Shown here in pieces: positions 40,262-49,680 of a stretch of DNA of 64,000 nt. The stretch is from positions 1-64,000 of the forward strand of contig NZ_QLYR01000001.1 of NCBI RefSeq assembly GCF_003268275.1. Direction: 5' to 3'. Below the pieces are notes generated by a model. That model did no database searches, had not been told where the DNA came from, and saw only the letters and a program-made list of their open reading frames with translations. The position numbers and the translations under genes were made by a program. Position 1 is the first letter of the stretch, and each line of letters starts with the position of its first letter. The stretch comes from Hydrogeniiclostridium mannosilyticum (GTDB lineage Bacteria > Bacillota > Clostridia > Oscillospirales > Acutalibacteraceae).

Positions 40262-43200
40262 CTATTGTTGTCCCTCCTGAACTACCGCCACATTTTTTTC
40301 TCCCAGCACCTTTTTAAGCTCACGCAGCAAAACCTCATTCACGTCTACCCTGAGAGAAAAGGGCGCCATCATCAGCTTTTTGGTATCGTTCATGTAGATA
40401 TACAGCGGTGTCATCCCGTCAAAAACAGCCAGCAGCTTTTTAGCCTTGTCGTACTCTTTGCTCTGTTCCCCCGGTACTTTTAAGTATAGCCCCGGCCTTT
40501 TTTGCGGCTTTGCGGCGGGCCCATCCGTTTTTTTCTGCAGCAGCTCCTGAGGGGAGCCCGCTTCCTCGACCCGACTGCAAACCAGCTTGGCCTCCTCGTC
40601 CTCGCGGCGGCTGATACGGCCCGTCAGCCTGATGATTTTTCCCTCTACCATATATTGTCCGTATTCACCCAGGGTTTTCGGGAACACCAGCACCTCAATC
40701 GCGCCAAACATATCCTCAAGGGTCAAAAACGCCATTGTGCTATTATTTTTTGTGACCTTCATCTTTATTCCCACAAGCACCCCCAGGACCGTCTCCATCT
40801 TTCCGTCCGGATAATGGCCGGCCTGTTCCTCATCCAATAAATCTCCGATTCTGGCAACCCGTATTTTTCCATAAACCGAAGCATATTCAGCCATGGGATG
40901 GCCCGAGAGGAACATGCCCGTAACTTCCTTTTCATAGGCTAATTTATCCGATGCAGAATAATCCGGTAGCCGCCGGATGACAAAATCCTCCTGAGCCCCT
41001 GCCGGCTGCAAATCAAAAAAGCCAATCTGGCCTTCCACATTTCTTTTTCGGTCGGCCTCGAGATGTTCCAGCACCGCGCCTACATTTTCCAGCATTTCAC
41101 GGCGGTTATGGTCCAAACCATCCAAGGCGCCGCTTTTGACCAGGCTCTCCAGCGCCCTGCGGTTCAGGGACTCAAACATGCGCTTGCAAAAATTATAAAA
41201 CGTATTAAATTTGCCCGCCTTATCGCGCTCCTCAAGAATCTTCTCAATGACGCCGCGCCCCAGGTTGCGAATAGCCAACAGGCCAAAGCGGATATCCTCT
41301 CCTGAGACGTTAAAGCCCAGCTTACTCTCATTGACGTCCGGCGGAAGCACCTGAATATTCAGCCGCGTACATTCGGCAATATAAGAGGAGAGCTTGTTGC
41401 TGTTATCCAGCACGCTGGTCAGCAGCGCCGCCAGGTATTCCCGGGGATAATAGCATTTCAGCCAGGCGGTGCGGTATGATATGGTTGCATAAGCAGCCGC
41501 ATGCGGCTTATTAAAGGCATACGACGCAAAGCTCTCCATTTCATTAAAGATATCCTCGGCCACCTTTGCAGGCACGCCGTTTTTCTCACAGCCCGGCACC
41601 GCCACGGACCCATCGTCGTTGAGCAGCCCATGCAGGAAAATCTCCTTCTCCCGCTCCATTACATCGTGCTTCTTTTTGCTCATCGCCCGCCGCACAATGT
41701 CGGCCCTCCCCAGGGAATAGCCCGCCAGGCTGCGGAAAATCTGCATGACCTGCTCCTGATAAACAATACAGCCGTAAGTAACATCCAGAATGTCCTTCAG
41801 CAACGGGTGCTTATACTGAATCCTCTCCGGATGATGGCGGCACTCGATATAGCGCGGGATCGAATCCATGGGACCGGGGCGGTAGAGCGAGATCACCGCG
41901 ATCAGGTCTTCCAGCCTTTCCGGACGCAGCTGCATAATTACGCTGCGCATACCGGCAGATTCAAACTGAAAAACCCCCTCCACATTTCCCGCCGTGAGCA
42001 TCTCATAAACCTTCGGGTCGTCAAGATCAATTTCCTCCAGGGAAAAACCAGGCGCTTCCCTGCGGATCATTTCCTCCGCATCGTGCATGACCGAGAGGTT
42101 TCTCAGGCCTAAAAAGTCCATTTTCAAGAGGCCGAGTTCCTCCAGCGTTGTCATGGTAAACTGTGTCACCACAGAGTCCCCGTTTTTTGCAAGCGGCACA
42201 TACTCGCTGACGGGCTTGTCCGTAATAACAACACCAGCCGCATGCGTCGAGGTGTTGCGCGGCATGCCCTCGACCTTTTTAGCCATATCAATCAGTTCAT
42301 GAATTTTAGGGTCTGTATCGTACCGCTGGCGCAGCTCCTGCGATTTCTTCAGGGCGGCCTCCAGCGTGATATTCAGCTCCATCGGCACCAGCTTGGCAAC
42401 GCTGTCCACCACATTATAAGGCACCGCCATTGCCCGCCCAACATCGCGGATAGAACCACGCGCTGCCATGGTGCCAAAGGTTACGATTTGTGCCACATGG
42501 TCGGCGCCATATTTAGACACCACATAGTCTATCATCTCAGATCGGCGTTCATCGCTGAAATCAATGTCAAAGTCCGGCATGCTGACACGCTCCGGGTTTA
42601 AAAAGCGTTCAAAAAGCAGGCTATAGCGAATGGGGTCAATGTCGGTGATGCCCATACAATAGGCCGCCATGCTGCCGGCGCCGGAACCACGGCCCGGGCC
42701 AACCGGGATGTCAACGCTCTTGGCGTAGTGAACAAAATCATAAACAATCAGATAATAATTGACATACCCCATCCGCTGAATAGTACTGATTTCATACTCC
42801 AGCCGGTCAATCAGCATTTGCTCGGGCTGTTCTCCATAGTGACGGTGCAGGCCCTCATAGCAAAGCGTGCGAAAGTAAGCCGTATTCTCTTGACCATTCG
42901 GGGTTTCAAATTTGGGCAGCTTTGTGTTGCCGAATTCAAACTCAACATTACAGCGCTCCGCAATTTTGACGGTATTGTCCGCGGCCTCGGGATTATTTGG
43001 AAAGAGCGCGCGCATCTCCTCTTCGGTCTTATAATAAAACTCATCGGAGGCAAACTCCATCCCGTCCTCATCCTCCACCGTGTGGTTCGTTTGGATGCAC
43101 AGCAGGATATGGTGCATTTTACTGTCTTCTTTTTCAATGTAATGACAGTCGTTTGTAACCACCAAGGGAATGCCCGTTTCCTCCGACAGGCGGATAATGG

Positions 43201-43759
43201 AAGGGTTTATCAGCTGTTGATCCCGAATCCCATGGTCTTGAAGCTCCAGGTAAAAATTGCCCTCGCCAAAAATACCGCGGTATTTCAGCGCCGCCTCTCT
43301 GGCGGCGTCATAATCGTTGCGCACCAAAGCACGGGGGATCTCTCCCGCCAAGCAGGCGGAAAGAGCAATCAAGCCCTCATGGTGCCGCTCCAAAAGCTCA
43401 AAATCTACACGCGGCTTACTGTAAAAGCCTTCTGTCCAAGCCTGCGAGACCATAGCAATCAGGTTCTGATAACCGGTTTCATTTTCGCACAGCAGCACCA
43501 GATGGCGGCTCTCTGCATCCAATTCATGAATTTTGTCGAACCGGGTGCGCTGAGCCACATAAACCTCACAGCCAATAATGGGTTTTATCCCCCTTTTCTT
43601 CGCTGCCTTGTAAAAATCCACCGCACCATACATGACACCGTGGTCCGTGATTGCTACCGCCTGGTCCCCTCTTGCCGCAGCCGTATCCAACAGACGGTTG
43701 ATTCGGCAGGCGCCATCCAACAGGCTATATTCTGTATGTAAATGCAGATGTACAAACAA
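40262..43759 (-). CDS. dnaE: DNA polymerase III alpha subunit, DnaE type
   Basis: The 1165-residue replicative polymerase has the N-terminal PHP domain (HLHLHTEYSLLDGACRI), the polymerase core with PDFDIDFSDERR near residue 395 carrying the catalytic aspartates, the helix-hairpin-helix region, and a C-terminal OB domain near residue 1000. The start is TTG, with GGAGG 9 nt upstream and the usual F-V-H-L-H order. It follows whiA by 13 bp. As in other Firmicutes it would extend RNA primers before handing over to PolC. Confidence 0.97.
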   Translation of the reverse strand: MFVHLHLHTEYSLLDGACRINRLLDTAAARGDQAVAITDHGVMYGAVDFYKAAKKRGIKPIIGCEVYVAQRTRFDKIHELDAESRHLVLLCENETGYQNLIAMVSQAWTEGFYSKPRVDFELLERHHEGLIALSACLAGEIPRALVRNDYDAAREAALKYRGIFGEGNFYLELQDHGIRDQQLINPSIIRLSEETGIPLVVTNDCHYIEKEDSKMHHILLCIQTNHTVEDEDGMEFASDEFYYKTEEEMRALFPNNPEAADNTVKIAERCNVEFEFGNTKLPKFETPNGQENTAYFRTLCYEGLHRHYGEQPEQMLIDRLEYEISTIQRMGYVNYYLIVYDFVHYAKSVDIPVGPGRGSGAGSMAAYCMGITDIDPIRYSLLFERFLNPERVSMPDFDIDFSDERRSEMIDYVVSKYGADHVAQIVTFGTMAARGSIRDVGRAMAVPYNVVDSVAKLVPMELNITLEAALKKSQELRQRYDTDPKIHELIDMAKKVEGMPRNTSTHAAGVVITDKPVSEYVPLAKNGDSVVTQFTMTTLEELGLLKMDFLGLRNLSVMHDAEEMIRREAPGFSLEEIDLDDPKVYEMLTAGNVEGVFQFESAGMRSVIMQLRPERLEDLIAVISLYRPGPMDSIPRYIECRHHPERIQYKHPLLKDILDVTYGCIVYQEQVMQIFRSLAGYSLGRADIVRRAMSKKKHDVMEREKEIFLHGLLNDDGSVAVPGCEKNGVPAKVAEDIFNEMESFASYAFNKPHAAAYATISYRTAWLKCYYPREYLAALLTSVLDNSNKLSSYIAECTRLNIQVLPPDVNESKLGFNVSGEDIRFGLLAIRNLGRGVIEKILEERDKAGKFNTFYNFCKRMFESLNRRALESLVKSGALDGLDHNRREMLENVGAVLEHLEADRKRNVEGQIGFFDLQPAGAQEDFVIRRLPDYSASDKLAYEKEVTGMFLSGHPMAEYASVYGKIRVARIGDLLDEEQAGHYPDGKMETVLGVLVGIKMKVTKNNSTMAFLTLEDMFGAIEVLVFPKTLGEYGQYMVEGKIIRLTGRISRREDEEAKLVCSRVEEAGSPQELLQKKTDGPAAKPQKRPGLYLKVPGEQSKEYDKAKKLLAVFDGMTPLYIYMNDTKKLMMAPFSLRVDVNEVLLRELKKVLGEKNVAVVQEGQQ

Positions 43760-43772
43760 TCGTCCGTTCCTC

Positions 43773-44708
43773 CTACTCTTTTTTATGCTCCAAGGCCTCA
43801 GCCATTTCTAAAATTTTATGAAAACGGCGGTGTATGCCGGACCGGCTCACACGCTCCGTCAAACGCCCCTCCAGTTCCCGCAGCGTCATTTCCGGGTTCT
43901 GGTAGCGCAGCCATGCCAGTTCCCGCAATTCCTCCGGGAAGGCCTCCCACCCCTTCGGCCCCGCAATGACAGCCTGAATCGCCAGCAGCTGGCGCGCCGA
44001 GGCCGAGGCAGTCTTATCTAAATTTGCAGTCTCAAAATTTGTCCTGCGGTTGACGTTATTGCGCACCTCTTTGAGCATTTTTTCCTGCATGACTTCCATG
44101 GAGGCATTTTGTGCGCCCATAAAGGTCAAAAGGTCCTCCACGTTGCCGCTTCCATTCAGGTAAACGACAAAATTTCCCTTCCGGTTGGCGATGCCGGGCT
44201 GCAGCGCTATGCCATCAAGCCCGGCAAGCACCTGTTGCAGGTCGTTTGCCAGCTTCATAAACGGTACTGTAAATTCCAGCCGGTAATCCTTTTTAGGATT
44301 AGTAACGGTTCCGCAGCTTAAAAAGGCCCCTCTGAGAAAGGAGCGCTCACAGCAGGGCTTTTCAAGCATATCCATTTGTAACCTCAAATTAATCGCATTC
44401 AGCGGCTGCGCAAAAAAATGCATCATTTCCGCGCGCTGGTCCCTGCCGGGAATGGTGACGGTAAAAGACAGCCGTTCCCTTCCCCGATGTACCAGGGCCG
44501 ACGATATGTCCGCCATACATCCGCACAGCTCCGCTGCCAGTTGGGCCGCAACCCGGGCAACCGGCGCGCTCTCGGTCACCAGTGCAATTTCCTGAAATGA
44601 AAAGGCTTTTGCAAAAAGGAACAGGCCGTAACACTCCGCTCTTTGGCAGCAGATCTTTTGAGTGTCCACCGCTGCCAGTTCACGCTTTGCATCCGCTGAA
44701 AAGGACAT
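43773..44708 (-). CDS. whiA: WhiA, DNA-binding regulator with LAGLIDADG-like fold
   Basis: The 311-residue protein starts with MSFSADAKRELA (ATG at 44708, preferred to the GTG at 44717) and has a homing-endonuclease-like domain. The C-terminal helix-turn-helix region includes ELAWLRYQNPEMTLRELEGR and SGIHRRFHKI. It affects cell division and chromosome segregation in Firmicutes. It lies 13 bp downstream of rapZ in the conserved rapZ-whiA block. Confidence 0.95.
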   Translation of the reverse strand: MSFSADAKRELAAVDTQKICCQRAECYGLFLFAKAFSFQEIALVTESAPVARVAAQLAAELCGCMADISSALVHRGRERLSFTVTIPGRDQRAEMMHFFAQPLNAINLRLQMDMLEKPCCERSFLRGAFLSCGTVTNPKKDYRLEFTVPFMKLANDLQQVLAGLDGIALQPGIANRKGNFVVYLNGSGNVEDLLTFMGAQNASMEVMQEKMLKEVRNNVNRRTNFETANLDKTASASARQLLAIQAVIAGPKGWEAFPEELRELAWLRYQNPEMTLRELEGRLTERVSRSGIHRRFHKILEMAEALEHKKE

Positions 44709-44721
44709 TTCACCCACACCC

Positions 44722-45582
44722 TTATAACTTCCGAATATCCCGATGATTCACGCTGGCACGCCGTCCGGCCTCAACCAAATGGTTATAGAGCAGCTGCGCC
44801 AAGGTCACCGAACGGTGCTTCCCGCCCGTACAGCCAATAGAGATCATCAGCTGGCTCTTGCCCTCATCGCAGTACAGGGGAAGCATATAATCAATTAGAC
44901 TGATCAGGCGCTGGACAACCCCCTTTGTCTGCTCCCACCGCATGACATAACTGCGGACCGGCTCGTCCAGCCCTGTCAGATTTTTTAGTTCCTCCACATA
45001 AAATGGGTTCGGCAAGCAGCGAACGTCGAAGACCAGGTCCGATTCCGCAGGAACGCCATATTTAAAGCCAAAGGAAACACAGTGAATCATCAGCGCATCC
45101 GAGGCATTTCCCAGGAAAAGGCTGGAGATTCGTTCCTTGAGCTGGGCCGGGGAAAGAAAGGAGGTGTCGATGATAAAATCCGCGCGCTCCCGCACCGGGC
45201 GCAGCACCTCTCGCTCCAGCTTAACGGCCTGCTCCAAACTGCCCATATAACTGTCCGCCAGCGGATGCTTGCGCCGCGTCTCCTTAAAGCGGTTGCTCAG
45301 AACAAAATCGGCGGCATCCAGAAAAAGGATCTTATAATCCATCCGCTCATTTCTGAGCTGCTCCAGAGAGTCGAACAATGTGTTGAACATATCGCCGCCG
45401 CGAATATCCGTTACCACGGCAACCCGGCTAAAGGGCTGCTTCGCACTGCGGCAAAGCTGATGGAAGGTCGGTATAAGCTGTGGCGGGATATTATCTACAC
45501 AATAGAATCCAATATCCTCCATTGCACTGATCGCCCTGGATTTTCCCGCGCCGGACATCCCCGTCACTACCACAAATTCCAT
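44722..45582 (-). CDS. rapZ: RapZ/YvcJ-type nucleotide-binding protein
   Basis: The 286-residue protein has Walker A TGMSGAGKSRAI at the start, CVDNIPPQLIP near residue 28, and the C-terminal SFGFKYGVP, DVRCLPNPFY and CTGGKHRSV motifs. It hydrolyses ATP/GTP and has RNA- or metabolite-linked regulatory roles in relatives. The ATG lies 2 nt after the murB stop with GGAGG in the murB end, so translation is coupled. Confidence 0.96.
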   Translation of the reverse strand: MEFVVVTGMSGAGKSRAISAMEDIGFYCVDNIPPQLIPTFHQLCRSAKQPFSRVAVVTDIRGGDMFNTLFDSLEQLRNERMDYKILFLDAADFVLSNRFKETRRKHPLADSYMGSLEQAVKLEREVLRPVRERADFIIDTSFLSPAQLKERISSLFLGNASDALMIHCVSFGFKYGVPAESDLVFDVRCLPNPFYVEELKNLTGLDEPVRSYVMRWEQTKGVVQRLISLIDYMLPLYCDEGKSQLMISIGCTGGKHRSVTLAQLLYNHLVEAGRRASVNHRDIRKL

Positions 45583-45584
45583 AC

Positions 45585-46505
45585 TTACTTCCTCCGCTCT
45601 CCCACTGCTTTTACTTCACATTCCAAATGAACGCCCGTCTGCTGCGCCACTACCTGCTGGATATGTTCAATCAGCCGCAATACATCCTCACAGGTCGCGC
45701 CGCCGCGGTTCACTATAAAGCCCGCGTGCTTTTCACTGACCATAGCGCCGCCAATAGCACACCCCTTCAGCCCGCACTGTTCAATCAGTGTCCCGGCAAA
45801 ATGGCCCTCCGGACGTTTAAAAACGCTGCCCGCACTCGGTTTATTGAGCGGCTGCTTGGCCTTGCGCCGGCTATAATAATCCTCCATCAGCGCCGCTATT
45901 TGATCTGTATTGCCGGGCCGAAGCTGAAACGTAACGCTGCAAAGAACGCCGCCTTCATCCATAAAAACACTGTGCCGGTACGCAAAGCGCAGTTTCTCTC
46001 CCTCAACACTGCGCTTTACGCCGTCGGCGCCTGCGTAGACAACAGTGCGGACAACATCCTTCATTTCCCCGCCATAGGCCCCGGCATTCATAAAGGCTGC
46101 ACCGCCTACCGATCCGGGGATACCCCAGGCAAATTCGAGGCCGGAAAGCTGCCATTTTTTTGCAAAATTGCACAGGCCCGCCAGAGACGTTCCGGCGCCG
46201 GCAACAACTTCATTTCCATTGCGCAAATGAATATTTTCGAAATCGCCGGCCAAAGACACAACACAGCCACGAATGCCGCCATCCCCAACCAGAAGATTCG
46301 ACCCCTTGCCTATAGTCATAACCGGTAAGGCCAACCGACCGGCTTCTTGCAGGATTGCGCACAGCGCCTCATAGGTATGCGCCACTACAAACAAATCCGC
46401 CGGCCCGCCAATGCGAAATGTCGTGTGGCGGCTCATTGGCTCGTCACGCGTCGTCAGGCAGCAGGCTGAAACCGCAGTCCGTTCCAGCTGTTCAATGGCT
46501 TCCAT
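45585..46505 (-). CDS. murB: UDP-N-acetylenolpyruvoylglucosamine reductase
   Basis: The 306-residue FAD enzyme reduces UDP-GlcNAc-enolpyruvate in peptidoglycan synthesis. It has the FAD-binding text HTTFRIGGPADLFVVA, GKGSNLLVGDGGIRG, GIPGSVGGAAFMNAGAYGGE, and the catalytic Ser in KPSAGSVFKRP; this is the short type II form. The ATG at 46505 (RBS CTGGAGGTAAG) overlaps the end of the PHP gene by 14 bp. Confidence 0.96.
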   Translation of the reverse strand: MEAIEQLERTAVSACCLTTRDEPMSRHTTFRIGGPADLFVVAHTYEALCAILQEAGRLALPVMTIGKGSNLLVGDGGIRGCVVSLAGDFENIHLRNGNEVVAGAGTSLAGLCNFAKKWQLSGLEFAWGIPGSVGGAAFMNAGAYGGEMKDVVRTVVYAGADGVKRSVEGEKLRFAYRHSVFMDEGGVLCSVTFQLRPGNTDQIAALMEDYYSRRKAKQPLNKPSAGSVFKRPEGHFAGTLIEQCGLKGCAIGGAMVSEKHAGFIVNRGGATCEDVLRLIEHIQQVVAQQTGVHLECEVKAVGERRK

Positions 46506-47262
46506 TCTTACCTCCAGCAAATTCATTAAAAATAGGTTCTTCCAATACATGTGTATGCGCTCTCAGGTACTCGTTAAAACGCCAAATACTGGAATTCACC
46601 ACTAATTCCTCTGGGAAATTCATCTGCTCCAGCAAGGCCAGGCTGTGTGAGAAATCCCCCACCAGGGTAGCGAAATGGCTATCGGTGTTCAAAATTACCG
46701 GTACACCGTACTTTTTGCACAATGACAAAATCCTGGCGCAGTTGGGAATAAAGGAAGGGCGGTTGATGAAGCTGCTTTCATTTAGCTCTACCAGTTTTCC
46801 GTTTTTCCCAAACTCCGGAATCACCCGTTCATAATCGAACACATATTGGTCCGACCCGCTGTGACCAATGACGTGTACCCTTGGGTCGCGTGCCACTGCC
46901 AGCCAAGCCCGGGTAATGTCCTCCACCGTATGGGGACCCTTGGGCATGGTCGGCGTATGCATGGAGGCCACAATCCAATCCATCACCGGCTCGTCATCCT
47001 GCCGCAGATCAATATGCCCTTCATAATCCAGCACATTGCACTCCTGCCCCCGCAGAACTATAACGCCCTCGAGTATGCGCGGAATAACGTGCATATTGTG
47101 AAAGTACCATGGCTGCGGCGAACCGGGCATCGCCTCTCCGTGGTCTGTAATTGCAACCGCATAAAGCCCTTTCAGTGCCGCCGCATGTACGACCTCTGAC
47201 AAGGAGCTGTATGCATGGGTGGACGCGGAGGTATGCGTGTGGGTGTCTGCAATAATATTCAT
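46492..47262 (-). CDS. PHP-domain phosphatase
   Basis: The 256-residue protein of the YcdX/PHP type has metal-binding motifs DTHTHTSASTHAYSSL, ITDHGEAMPGSP, GHSGSD near residue 135 and NTDSHFATLVGD near 195. It hydrolyses a phosphate ester, substrate unknown. It sits between hprK and murB, as in many Clostridia. Confidence 0.92.
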   Translation of the reverse strand: MNIIADTHTHTSASTHAYSSLSEVVHAAALKGLYAVAITDHGEAMPGSPQPWYFHNMHVIPRILEGVIVLRGQECNVLDYEGHIDLRQDDEPVMDWIVASMHTPTMPKGPHTVEDITRAWLAVARDPRVHVIGHSGSDQYVFDYERVIPEFGKNGKLVELNESSFINRPSFIPNCARILSLCKKYGVPVILNTDSHFATLVGDFSHSLALLEQMNFPEELVVNSSIWRFNEYLRAHTHVLEEPIFNEFAGGKNGSH

Positions 47263-47318
47263 TTCTATTTTACGCCTTCCTATTCATTCTTTTCAACTCT
47301 CATCCGGCCTTCATACCA

Positions 47319-48278
47319 TTAAAACTTCAGCTTCTTTTCTTCCTCCTTGACTACCGAAACATCCATACCCAGGCTGGACAGCAGTTCCGTCGCTGCGTTG
47401 AATCCCATTTTTTTCTGCCGGTTATTCATCGCGGCAACCTCAATAATCACCGCCAGGTTACGGCCGGGCTTAACCGGGATGGTCAAAACCGGAACCTTAA
47501 TGCCGAGAATTTCGGTATACTCTTCATCCAGCCCCATCCGGTCATAGATTTTTTGGTTATCCCAGATTTCCAGGTTGATTACCATATCAATTTTTTCGGT
47601 CAGCTTAACCGCGCCCATGCCAAAGATTCGCCGCGCGTTGATGATACCAATGCCGCGCAGTTCAATAAAATGGCGGATATTTTCCGGCGCCTGCCCAACC
47701 AAGGATTTTGCTGAAACCCTGCGAATCTCCACCGCGTCATCCGCAATCAGGCGATGTCCGCGCTTAATGAGCTCAATAGCCGTTTCACTTTTGCCGACGC
47801 CGCTGTCGCCCAGCAGTAAAATACCCTCGCCGTAAACCTCCACTAAAACGCCGTGCCGGGTGATGCGCGGAGCCAGCTCCACGTTCATAAATGAAACCAG
47901 CGCGGCAACCAGGCTGGATGTTGTGTCCGGTGTGCTCAGCAACGGAATCCTGTTGCGCTTCGCGGCCTCCAGCATCTCCTCCGTCGGCTTCAGATCCCGG
48001 GCAATAATAGCAGCAGGCGGCTTTTTAGAAAATATTTCCTCTAAAATCTGTGCCCGGTACTCCTTGGTGCAGGAGTCAAGAAACGCTGTTTCCGCATTGC
48101 CGAAAATCATAATTCGGCTGGTGTCATAATGGTCGTAAAAACGGTTCAGCTCCAAGCCGGGCCGGTTTACGTCCATTGAAGAGATTAAAATTTCGTCTGG
48201 ATTTCCGTCCAAGCTAATCACTTCCAAGGAAAATTCCTTCATCACCTTAGAAAGCGGAACGGTAAAAGCAGTAGCCAA
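47319..48278 (-). CDS. hprK: HPr kinase/phosphorylase
   Basis: The protein phosphorylates and dephosphorylates Ser46 of HPr to set catabolite repression. It has the Walker A GDSGVGKSETAIELI and the family signature IELRGIGIINARRIFG; the N-terminal ligand-like domain contains IMIFGNAETAFLDSC. The TTG at 48278 (MATAFTVPLSKVM, 319 residues) is preferred because AGTAGGTG then precedes it properly; an upstream ATG at 48302 lacks an RBS. First gene of the hprK-PHP-murB-rapZ-whiA-dnaE block. Confidence 0.94.
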   Translation of the reverse strand: MATAFTVPLSKVMKEFSLEVISLDGNPDEILISSMDVNRPGLELNRFYDHYDTSRIMIFGNAETAFLDSCTKEYRAQILEEIFSKKPPAAIIARDLKPTEEMLEAAKRNRIPLLSTPDTTSSLVAALVSFMNVELAPRITRHGVLVEVYGEGILLLGDSGVGKSETAIELIKRGHRLIADDAVEIRRVSAKSLVGQAPENIRHFIELRGIGIINARRIFGMGAVKLTEKIDMVINLEIWDNQKIYDRMGLDEEYTEILGIKVPVLTIPVKPGRNLAVIIEVAAMNNRQKKMGFNAATELLSSLGMDVSVVKEEEKKLKF

Positions 48279-48334
48279 AACTACACACCTACTTTCATTC
48301 AATAATAAACATTTGGATTTGTTGTTATGTTATT

Positions 48335-48363
48335 ATTATATCTTAAGAATGGAAAAGTTTAAA
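48335..48363 (-). promoter_or_regulatory. promoter of the hprK operon
   Basis: -10 TATAAT (48335-48340) with 17-bp spacer and weak -35 TTTAAA (48358-48363), divergent from the glycosyltransferase promoter. Confidence 0.5.
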
Positions 48364-48395
48364 GTGTAATCGATGAATTCTTCCATAAATTCTTC

Positions 48396-48423
48396 TTGAA
48401 CCCTGCCTATTCTGTGATATAAT
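48396..48423 (+). promoter_or_regulatory. promoter of the glycosyltransferase gene
   Basis: -35 TTGAAC (48396-48401), 16-bp spacer, -10 TATAAT (48418-48423). Confidence 0.65.
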
Positions 48424-48460
48424 CAAAAGAAAAAACACTTCCGCCAACGGAGGAGCATAG

Positions 48461-49618
48461 ATGAAAATTGCACTTTTTATTGAAAATTATCTTGCCCAGG
48501 AAACGACTGCCGCAATCCATTGCTTTATTTTAGCCAGAGGGCTCAGCAAGCTGGGCCATTCCATCTTAATAGTCACCACAGACCCGGAAACCGACCGGCT
48601 TTACGAGCAGCAGGGTGTGGTCTTCTGTCCCGCGCGCCCCAGCGAAAGCGTCTGGGGACAAGATCTGATCCCTGGAAAGGCGGGCCCGCTTCAGGAAGCA
48701 TTAGACGAATTTCATCCCGACTTGCTCCACCTCCATTCAACCGAACATCTCGGGCTTGCAGGCCTCAGCTACGCTCGGGAGCATAAAATTCCTGCCGTTA
48801 CTACCTTTCACAGCTTATCAAACGCCTTTACAGGCTATGGATCAAACCCAATCTCCAGAAAGGTTAATGCGTCAAAAAGCCGTTCCGCGCTCTCAAAAAT
48901 TCTGCAAGGATCCCGGCTGCTTACGACCACCTCCCCGCTCTTTCAGGGGCTGCTGAAGCAACACGGCTTCAATTACCAGCTGGAGGGCATTCCCTTGTGC
49001 GTGGATCAGCGGCTGTTCTTCTACGACCGCTATGACCAAAACAGCGGCGAGCTCCTGTCAAAATACAGTCTTTCCTCTTCAACCAAATTTTTCATCTATG
49101 TAGGAAACCTTGAGCACACAGAACGTATTGACGAGCTGCTGAGCCTGTGGGCACAGTCTGTCACACAAAAAGACGACGTCCGTCTGCTCATTGCCGGCAG
49201 CGGCCGCGACCATGCCGCTCTTGTCGAAAAAGCCAAGGTCCTTGGCATCAATAGTCAAATAATGTGGCTGGGTAAAATTCCCCGCGAGGAGCTTAGCCGT
49301 TATTTTCACCTGAGTACCGCTTTTATCAGTGCCTCACGTTCCCCAAACATGAAGATGGCCCCTCTTGAGGCCATTTCTAGCGGGCTTCCGGCCCTTCTGC
49401 CCAAGAAATGTGCCAATGCTGCTTTTATCAAAGAGGGGAAAAATGGATTTTTGTATGCAAACGCGGAAGAGCTCCAGCAGCTGGTCCAAAAGCTATCTAC
49501 CCTTGACTTACATGGGCTGCAGCTTATGAAGGGGCTTGTCAGTAAAAGCATGGAAAAGCTGACGGAAGAAATGCAGGCCCATATTATGGACGATCTCTAC
49601 CGGCAAATACTGCATTGA
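48461..49618 (+). CDS. GT4-family glycosyltransferase
   Basis: The 385-residue two-domain (GT-B) enzyme starts KIALFIENYLAQETTAAIHC. HPDLLHLHSTEHLGLAGL lies near residue 86, and the nucleotide-sugar site is KMAPLEAISSGLPALLP near 300, in which the usual E-x7-E is present only as a single E. It resembles the mannosyl/diacylglycerol glucosyltransferase group that makes membrane glycolipids, but the acceptor cannot be told. It is monocistronic, with promoter and terminator. Confidence 0.88.
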   Translation: MKIALFIENYLAQETTAAIHCFILARGLSKLGHSILIVTTDPETDRLYEQQGVVFCPARPSESVWGQDLIPGKAGPLQEALDEFHPDLLHLHSTEHLGLAGLSYAREHKIPAVTTFHSLSNAFTGYGSNPISRKVNASKSRSALSKILQGSRLLTTTSPLFQGLLKQHGFNYQLEGIPLCVDQRLFFYDRYDQNSGELLSKYSLSSSTKFFIYVGNLEHTERIDELLSLWAQSVTQKDDVRLLIAGSGRDHAALVEKAKVLGINSQIMWLGKIPREELSRYFHLSTAFISASRSPNMKMAPLEAISSGLPALLPKKCANAAFIKEGKNGFLYANAEELQQLVQKLSTLDLHGLQLMKGLVSKSMEKLTEEMQAHIMDDLYRQILH

Positions 49619-49637
49619 GACGGCATACTGTGCAGAT

Positions 49638-49680
49638 AAACCAGCAAGCAGCCTTGCAGCTGCCTGCTGGTTTGTTTATT
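49638..49680. terminator. terminator between the glycosyltransferase and the VanW-domain gene
   Basis: AAACCAGCA..GCAGC (49638-49652) pairs with GCTGC..TGCTGGTTT (49659-49673) with one mismatch, followed by Ts on +. Confidence 0.8.
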